In this document: positions 58,081 through 64,000 of the stretch, in pieces
Layout: the number at the start of each line of letters is the position of its first letter
How positions within the stretch are numbered: position 1 is the stretch's first letter
NCBI GenBank assembly: GCA_031772625.1
Contig: CM062807.1
Location: 1,146,297,007 to 1,146,361,006, forward strand
Length of the DNA: 64,000 nt
Reading direction: 5' to 3'
Source of the DNA: Pinus tabuliformis
Taxonomy: Eukaryota > Streptophyta > Pinopsida > Pinales > Pinaceae
The notes under the pieces: generated by a model
Told to the model about the DNA's origin: nothing
What the model saw: the letters and a program-made list of their open reading frames with translations, nothing else
Databases searched by the model: none
Translations under genes and position numbers: made by a program

Positions 58081-59116
58081 TGTTGGAAAATCAGAAAGGC
58101 AAAAAGATTTTCATTATGATGATTATTACTTGTGATATTCTTGTGTTATTAACTTTCTTATTCTTGTGTTATTAACTTTCTTATGTTCTTATTTTATCTT
58201 TGTTTCATCAAGCAATTATCAAATACAAAACATGAAGATCAGGGACACCAAATGTAGGTGAATGGCCAGGGAAAAACCCCTATCTAAGGAAAACCCAGTC
58301 AACAACTCTTCCTTTAATAGTTTCATGAGATGATCCAAGACTCCTTGACCTAGACACAGACTTCCTCCAATCACCAAGTCAACCCTTGCTTTCTTCTGCA
58401 AATGATGACCTTCCAGCAACAACTTCGACCTAGCACTTCGATCTTGCAGCAACAGAGTTTCGACCTCTCCAACAGAACTTCTACCTAGCACTTTGATCTT
58501 GTAGCAATAGAGTTTCAACCTCCCCAGCAAAACTTCGACCCAGTAGCAGAACTTCGACCCAACATCAAAATCCAGAATTTTGACCCCAACAGTAGCCTAG
58601 TAATTTTGCACGTGTGAGAGAGCGATAGCCCAAAAATTCGATCTTGTCTTTCCCTGCAATTCTCCTCCTCCTTCTGTAACTTCACACTTTTTCTGCTTCA
58701 CCTTCTTGTGTATTGAACTTGTGTGTGAGATGCTCCAAATGAATCGAACTGCACTTCTATATATAGCCTTTTCTGGAGTTCGAATTACCCTCATGTAGGA
58801 CAACTTGATCAAGTAAGGGCCAACTTGGTGTGGAGGTGACAAATTACGTATTTGACTCAATAATAATTCTTTTTACATGATTCAAAAGCACAAGAAGGGT
58901 CTCATTAAATGGACAATAACTTTAATGACTTAATATAAAACCTAGAAGTCCTTAATGGGGACTTTGACCTAAAACATGATGACTCAAGCATGAAACCCAT
59001 GCTTTAATAAGTCATAATAATAATAATAATAATTTCTTTATCTTTATCTTGATAAATACATTTTGTTATGACTCAAATACAATTATGAAGACAGAACCTA
59101 GTTACATTCTTCAACA
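58081..59116 (-). repeat. Cop3 5' LTR
   Basis: The plus strand starts TGTTGGAAAATC and ends CTTCAACA, about 1036 bp. It includes a short repeated CTTCGACC pattern (58430-58580) and an (AAT)n run near 59015. Only the primer-side boundary is firm. Confidence 0.65.
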
Positions 59117-60917
59117 CAAACATTATTTGGTGCTCCAAAGTGGCTCTGGGGCACAAGTAGTGGTCTCATGGGTCTCTTGGTGTAAAATAAGCCTATAAAC
59201 TGCCTCAAATGAAGGCATGAAAGATGGTGCAATCCCTCCCATGTCTCAAGGATGAGACAAACCTCCTTTGGGCCTTGGATCAACTGCTAAACCCTGTATA
59301 TAATGCTAAGCCAATTGCAGGCACTACTAGTCCAAGTGCATCACCTCGCATATAATATGGGGCAATAAACAAGTTGTTGAAAGCGTTGAGGATGCCCATG
59401 GCATGAGATAATCCTTTGTCACATGATGGAAACTCATGGCTCTCAACACATACCCTACAAGTGTCTATATGATCCTCCTTGGGCCCTAGTAAATTGCCTA
59501 ACCCATAATGAAACCACCTACCAATCCTATATAAGATTCAATGTGGCTCCTCACCTTTAGATATAATAATTCATTAGTGCAATTGAGTAAATAAGCATGT
59601 TAATCATGGGCAAAAATGGATACTTCATAGTGGGTTTCCCTTCCAGACTTGGGGCTTTGAGTATGTAATGTTGTTACCTTCCTATGTAGGAGTTGTTAAT
59701 GAACAACCCTATTAGGTGTTCCCAACCCCTAAAGGGAAGGACGTGTTTGAGGTACATCCTTCGAATGGTAGGTGTCATGTGGATAATGATGAGGTGGATG
59801 GGGACATAGGGGTTTCAAGGCCAAATGCCATGGGCTCAAGGGTGGTAATGGCAAGGGATGTCCACATCTTTGGGTGTATGAATGTAGGAGGGAGCAATCA
59901 TGGTACATGAGTTACCCCGACCTTTGTTTTTCCACCCTTCTTCATTTTCCTTTTGCCTTTTATTGATTTTTTTTTTTTATTTTACTGGTTGGGGTTCCAG
60001 GGGATGAGAGCATGATGTTTATGATATAATAGTGATTACCCCCTAAAGGTGGGGCAGTTCATCGCTTACCAGGGTTAGGACATACATGGGTTCCTTAATT
60101 ATGCAAGGCGCACTCATAGGGGCCCTAGGAACTAGGGTGATGGCCATAATAATGAGTAGAGCTCATGCTTGGCTTTTTCCCATGTGCTAAAGTTATTGTC
60201 CCAGCCATATACATTTCCTTTTGTATGTGGCCATATATGCTTTAATCCTTTTTTTTAGCTGCATCAACCTTTGGGGAATCGTTCCAGGCCCAACCCAGAC
60301 ATGTGGACAAGGGGAGGGTGAGTACCAAAGCCTTGTGGACCTAGTGGTCATGTGGTCCCATAGAGGGAGTGAAAAATGTGGAATGGGAAAATGAGACTAT
60401 GCTACCAAAATCAGGGTTTACCAAGTAGTGCCCATCCTAAAGTTGTAAGTGTGTAGGGGAGGTCCCGCGGGACTAGGATTGAGGATAAGCCCCCCAGTTA
60501 AGGTAAGGGAAAAAGACTACACTCAAAACCCTTACTCCTTCCAAGTCACCCAATAATCCATACTCAAGTGTGCTCATGAAAAACAAGCATAACACACCAT
60601 TGCATAACAAAAAATCATACCTTTAGGATTGGATGGCCCACCTTCAAACATACGATTTTGACAGATGCGTGAGGGGACATGTGTCTGGCTCAGGGAGCAG
60701 AGAAATTTGCCACAATATTGACTACATTGGTGGCTATTAGGGGTTGTTGGCTGCTGGATGAAGAGAAATTTGGGAGAAAATTTCTCCTATGGGTTCACCC
60801 ACTACTGGTGGGTGACAGTGGGTAGGGAAGGCTTTCAATTTAGACTGAGTAGCCATGGCAACAAATGTAATTCTAGGATTGAAGTTAATTCTAGGGGGTA
60901 GAGGTAGCTGTCTCACT

Positions 60918-60926
60918 AAGAGGGAG
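60918..60926 (+). other. Cop2 polypurine tract
   Basis: AAGAGGGAG immediately before TGTTGATG, the same tract as in CopGag. Confidence 0.75.
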
Positions 60927-61923
60927 TGTTGATGTTTGTAGCTCAGGAGGCTACTTCTACACAAACCTAAGTGCCTAGGTATGCAGAAGTCACTGATAAA
61001 TCTCCTTAGGACATTTGGTCAAAGTGTGAGCAAGTTTCTTTTGTAACTTAGCCTATATTCAACTGGTGCTTAGCTCAAGTGGTTTGCCATCTCATCCACC
61101 TGGGTTCAAGTCCCTAGAGACATGGCCCATCATAGTAAGGCTAGAAGGATAGGTGTCTCATTGGAATCTAGGATACCGACTCTAGTTCTCACGGTTTCCA
61201 GATGTATTAGTCCTAGGATGAACTATGAGTGCCTGATATATGTGGCTTGTACGTTGTTGCATATATCTAGGGAGGTTGCTAGTTCCCCATCAAAATTTAT
61301 GTTAATAAAACTTAGCCTAAGTCTAAATTAGGAAAAACACATAATTATTATGTTGCCTTATTGAGTTAATGAAACATTAGAAAAAGTAAAGTATTTACTT
61401 TAGTCATTGTGTTTTAATCTCAGCCCTTGATCTCAAGTGAGGCGAGATCTAATCTCAACCGTCAGTCACTTTGGTGATTATGGTTAGGGATTTAGCTCAA
61501 TGAAAAGTTATAAAAGCAAGGTTAAGGAGAAGGAGAAGATACACCATACAATAGCACAAGATTGAGAGAGGAATCTCAGTGAGAAGTGTGATACTTTAGA
61601 GTTTTAGGTTCAAGGAAGGGGGGTAGCAAGTATATCTAGATCAAGTGAGGAGGGTTTGATCAGTTGGATTAGATCCAATGGTTTATGTATTTTTTCTTAG
61701 TTGGACTATTATCTCTTAACAAGAACCCAAGTAGGTTATGAATCAATTTAATGATTAACTAATTTAGTTGGACAGAATTTGTTGTGTCATTGTGATTGAG
61801 ATTGGTACATTTTTCTTTCACTGAATTTATTGTATTAATGAACCTAGCTCTGTAATCAATCAGTATATTTATAATTTTCTAAGATCCAAGTGTTGGGTAC
61901 TAGGTTTGCAGGAAAAAATAACA
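60927..61923 (+). repeat. Cop2 3' LTR
   Basis: Starts TGTTGATG after the polypurine tract and ends AAAAATAACA. It contains a SINE (61056-61308) absent from the 5' LTR. Confidence 0.8.
61056..61308 (+). mobile_element. tRNA-derived SINE
   Basis: A 253-bp insertion flanked by exact 11-bp repeats AACTTAGCCTA (61045-61055 and 61309-61319). It begins with a pol III promoter: A box TTAGCTCAAGTGG at 61070 and B box GGTTCAAGTCC at 61103. The other LTR of Cop2 lacks the insertion, which confirms its limits. The 3' end is AT-rich (GTTAATAA) without a long poly-A or poly-T tail. Confidence 0.82.
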
Positions 61924-64000
61924 AAGAGAACATTGATATATTGTTAGAAAAACCACAAAATTCTACTAAGATCACCACGAATAACAACCTAAAATATTAT
62001 TAAATCAGAACTTCATAAACCAAAGTTCTTTATCCTCATTAAAATCACTAATCACAAATTTTTGGAAGAGTCTTGAACATATGGAGTGTAGAAATTTCAC
62101 CTGTAGATCAAACTGGTAATGCAATGTACTAAAGCAAAACACATGATCTACTTCTACAAAACATTAAGCAGAAGCAAAATCAATTTCATGAGAAACATCA
62201 ACCATAAACACATATAACTGATCAAGAGAAATAATCACACATAACACAGATATATCACTGAGGAAAGCACCAGGATAAAACCCCCAACACTGTATTATCA
62301 ATCAAGTGGAAATCATCTTCTGTTTACAAAAAATATCAGCTCAAGAGCTATCTTGTACTTCCTGCAATCAAAAGATGAAGATGATAGACTCACTATGCCT
62401 CAATATGTAGGCAACCATCCATCAATCCCCTATTTCCTTGTGCAATTTTGATTGGGATCCAATTCATAACATATGAGCATTGGCCCCAAATCATACTTGT
62501 TGTCAACCATAGGTCCAACTACGCAATCCTTGAGGACACTAGTTCCTCATGCATGCAAGGAATATTCCATGGGAAGATCCAAGCATCTAATAGTACATTG
62601 TCCCTCATCTGATTTCAACTGGGTCTCTAACAGAACTGACATGCAACAGTTATCCATGAGTGAATCCTCAGTTATCTAAAATAATAGTTGTCACATGCAT
62701 GCAAGCATTAACAAACTATATTTTATTGTTTTAACAACTTGTTAAAATAATCTAACTAGATTTTACTAGTTAGAACTAAGTCAACTGATTCTCTCATTAT
62801 AGAACTCATACTTATTCCCTCAATCAGTGGAGGAAATTAAGGATGAATTCCTCAATCAGTGAGACAACCCATGTGCATGCTCACAAAGACTTCAAATTCG
62901 AATGTCCTTAACTAATTAACTCAACTAAATTACTTAATTAATATTTCCAATTACTATTAAGACCAAGATTAATTTTTCTTCCTATAGATAGACTAGGGAC
63001 TGCTATAAATAGGAAGGGACCCAGAAATGTTATTTTTAGAACTTTCTATTTTTAACAGTTTCACCTCTCACCCAAGGTGGCCAATGACCTCACTGGCCAA
63101 ACTACTATTTTTAGACATGTTATTTCTAGACATTCCATTTTTAGCACATTCGAAATTTAGTATTTCTTGTTGCCCACTTTTCAACATGGAGGCCTCTTTG
63201 AGTGAAAATGAAAGGCATTGCTAGCTAAAACTGTCATTCGAGATGCAATGTTATGGTCACATTTTCTCTAAAGTGCATGGATTTTTCGAATATGAACAAC
63301 CAACCTAGATCTTTAAGAAATAAAATTGTTTAGGTCCGCAGTTCTGACTTCATATTCGGAAGAAGGAATCTGAATTTGTTCAAATATTCAACATACCTTC
63401 ATCTCCAAACAAAAAATGATGTTAACCTCTCAAGTGTTTTCACACATTGTAAAATTTACACATGGAAAATTCAGAACACAATATGCCACAGAAATAACTC
63501 ACAAGAATGAAAGATAAAGACAACAATATCTATTAGTATGTGGTAAATCCCTCAAGAGGGAAGCATCCATACAGCAATGGAAGCATTGTATTATTGCTAG
63601 TACAATATTTTAATCTTTGTCATTATGTACAAATGACCTTTTATGCTTTTTAAATAGAGATCACAGACCAATCAGGTGATAAGACATAGATTTGCTATGA
63701 TGAATCCCAAGAATTTGAGCACCAACATATCACTTAATCATAGGAAAAAATGGTGACCATCAGATAAAGCATACTTAAAAGCACGTGTCGATAATGCATT
63801 ACACCAATTTGGTCTTAAATAACATCTTAATGTCTAAAGTCCTAACAACTAGTACCTCAACATATATTTAATTGATTGCTTGACCCTCTGATATTGATAG
63901 AATCTCTAACATGATTTTCTCTGACTTGTACAATTGCTTGGGAGAAGACATTCACACCCATCATTTGTTTGTTAACCTATAGTTTAATATCAAATTTAAA
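61924..64000. other. Gene-free stretch, probably old copia LTR relics
   Basis: No open frame with a motif. Two segments (62215-62310 and 63480-63620) have the look of the interior of copia LTRs such as 27360-27480, but no element boundary can be set. A TATA-like CTATAAATAGG lies at 63002-63012. Confidence 0.3.

Larger units (their letters stand above)
56948..59116 (-). mobile_element. Cop3: truncated copia element (5' LTR, gag)
   Basis: The minus-strand order is 5' LTR (59116-58081), primer site, Gag, then a possible polypurine tract AAGAGGGAG at 56958-56948. The 3' LTR expected to the left is not recognisable, so the left edge is uncertain. The neighbouring solo-LTR sequence resumes at 59117 on the right. 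Confidence 0.65.
55253..60817 (-). mobile_element. Solo LTR of a GypX-like gypsy element, interrupted by Cop3
   Basis: Perfect 5-bp target duplications GTGGG lie at 55248-55252 and 60818-60822. The minus strand starts TGTCACCCACC at 60817, like the GypA and GypX LTR starts, and ends GGAAACA at 55253, where the plus strand TGTTTCC and the following 90 bases resemble the GypX LTR end. There is no internal region, so this is a solo LTR left by LTR-LTR recombination. Without Cop3 it would be about 3.2 kb. Confidence 0.78.
51571..61923 (+). mobile_element. Cop2: copia element with gag and protease remains
   Basis: LTRs are about 51571-52633 and 60927-61923. A tRNA-iMet-like primer site lies at 52634 and a polypurine tract AAGAGGGAG at 60918-60926. 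The internal sequence, after removing the nested solo LTR, is only about 2.7 kb, with Gag and protease relics and no integrase or RT. The left boundary is uncertain by about 30 bp and no clear target duplication was found. Confidence 0.75.

Noticed and set aside
1003-61923. Endogenous pararetrovirus or other viral insertion
   Set aside because: Every RT found has either copia or gypsy motifs with LTRs and integrase context. No movement protein or coat protein signature was seen.
1-64000. A novel defence, biosynthetic or regulatory gene system
   Set aside because: No cluster of host genes exists in the window. All recognisable coding sequence belongs to transposable elements apart from one possible exon pair.

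Overview
The window looks like intergenic DNA from a seed plant with a very large, transposon-filled genome. A gymnosperm is my best guess. The basis is dense nesting of Ty3/gypsy and Ty1/copia LTR retrotransposons, gypsy LTRs more than 3 kb long, and many old decayed copies that have not been removed. The species cannot be named from the sequence. No intact host gene is visible. The only host-gene-like signal is a pair of exon-like segments at 49904-50237.

Layout of 1-41556: a minus-strand copia element (Cop1: RNase H tail 1003-1504, RT 40632-41556) is split by a plus-strand gypsy element, GypA (1505-40631, LTRs about 3.35 kb). GypA's 5' LTR is split by a minus-strand gypsy, GypB (3529-16190, perfect 5-bp target duplication CTCAT). 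GypB's integrase is split by a hAT DNA transposon (7104-8234, 8-bp target duplication) that encodes a BED finger. GypA's 3' LTR is split by a minus-strand, gag-only copia-type element, CopGag (27192-38858). CopGag's LTR is split by a plus-strand chromovirus-like gypsy (31141-38587). GypA's polyprotein also carries a 2.1-kb foldback element (18932-21064) and a smaller, apparently related insertion (23488-24119).

Layout of 41557-64000: GypX (41557 to about 49150, minus) is a gypsy element with gag and protease only, and its 5' LTR is truncated where it meets the exon-like segments. A plus-strand copia, Cop2 (51571-61923), keeps gag and protease remains. Cop2 contains a solo gypsy LTR (55253-60817, target duplication GTGGG), which is itself interrupted by a minus-strand copia remnant (Cop3). 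Cop2's two LTRs carry a MITE-like element and a tRNA-derived SINE respectively. The last 2 kb hold no recognisable gene.

Biology: GypA and GypB share the domain order gag, protease, archaeal-type RNase H, RT, degenerate RNase H, integrase. In both, the extra RNase H keeps its acidic catalytic residues, while the original RNase H has lost at least two. All coding regions carry stops, frameshifts or insertions, so no autonomous element is expected to be active. The exception is the short BED-finger ORF in the hAT element, which is open. Element boundaries rest on LTR pairs, primer binding sites and target duplications read by eye. Family names rest on motifs, not on a database search.
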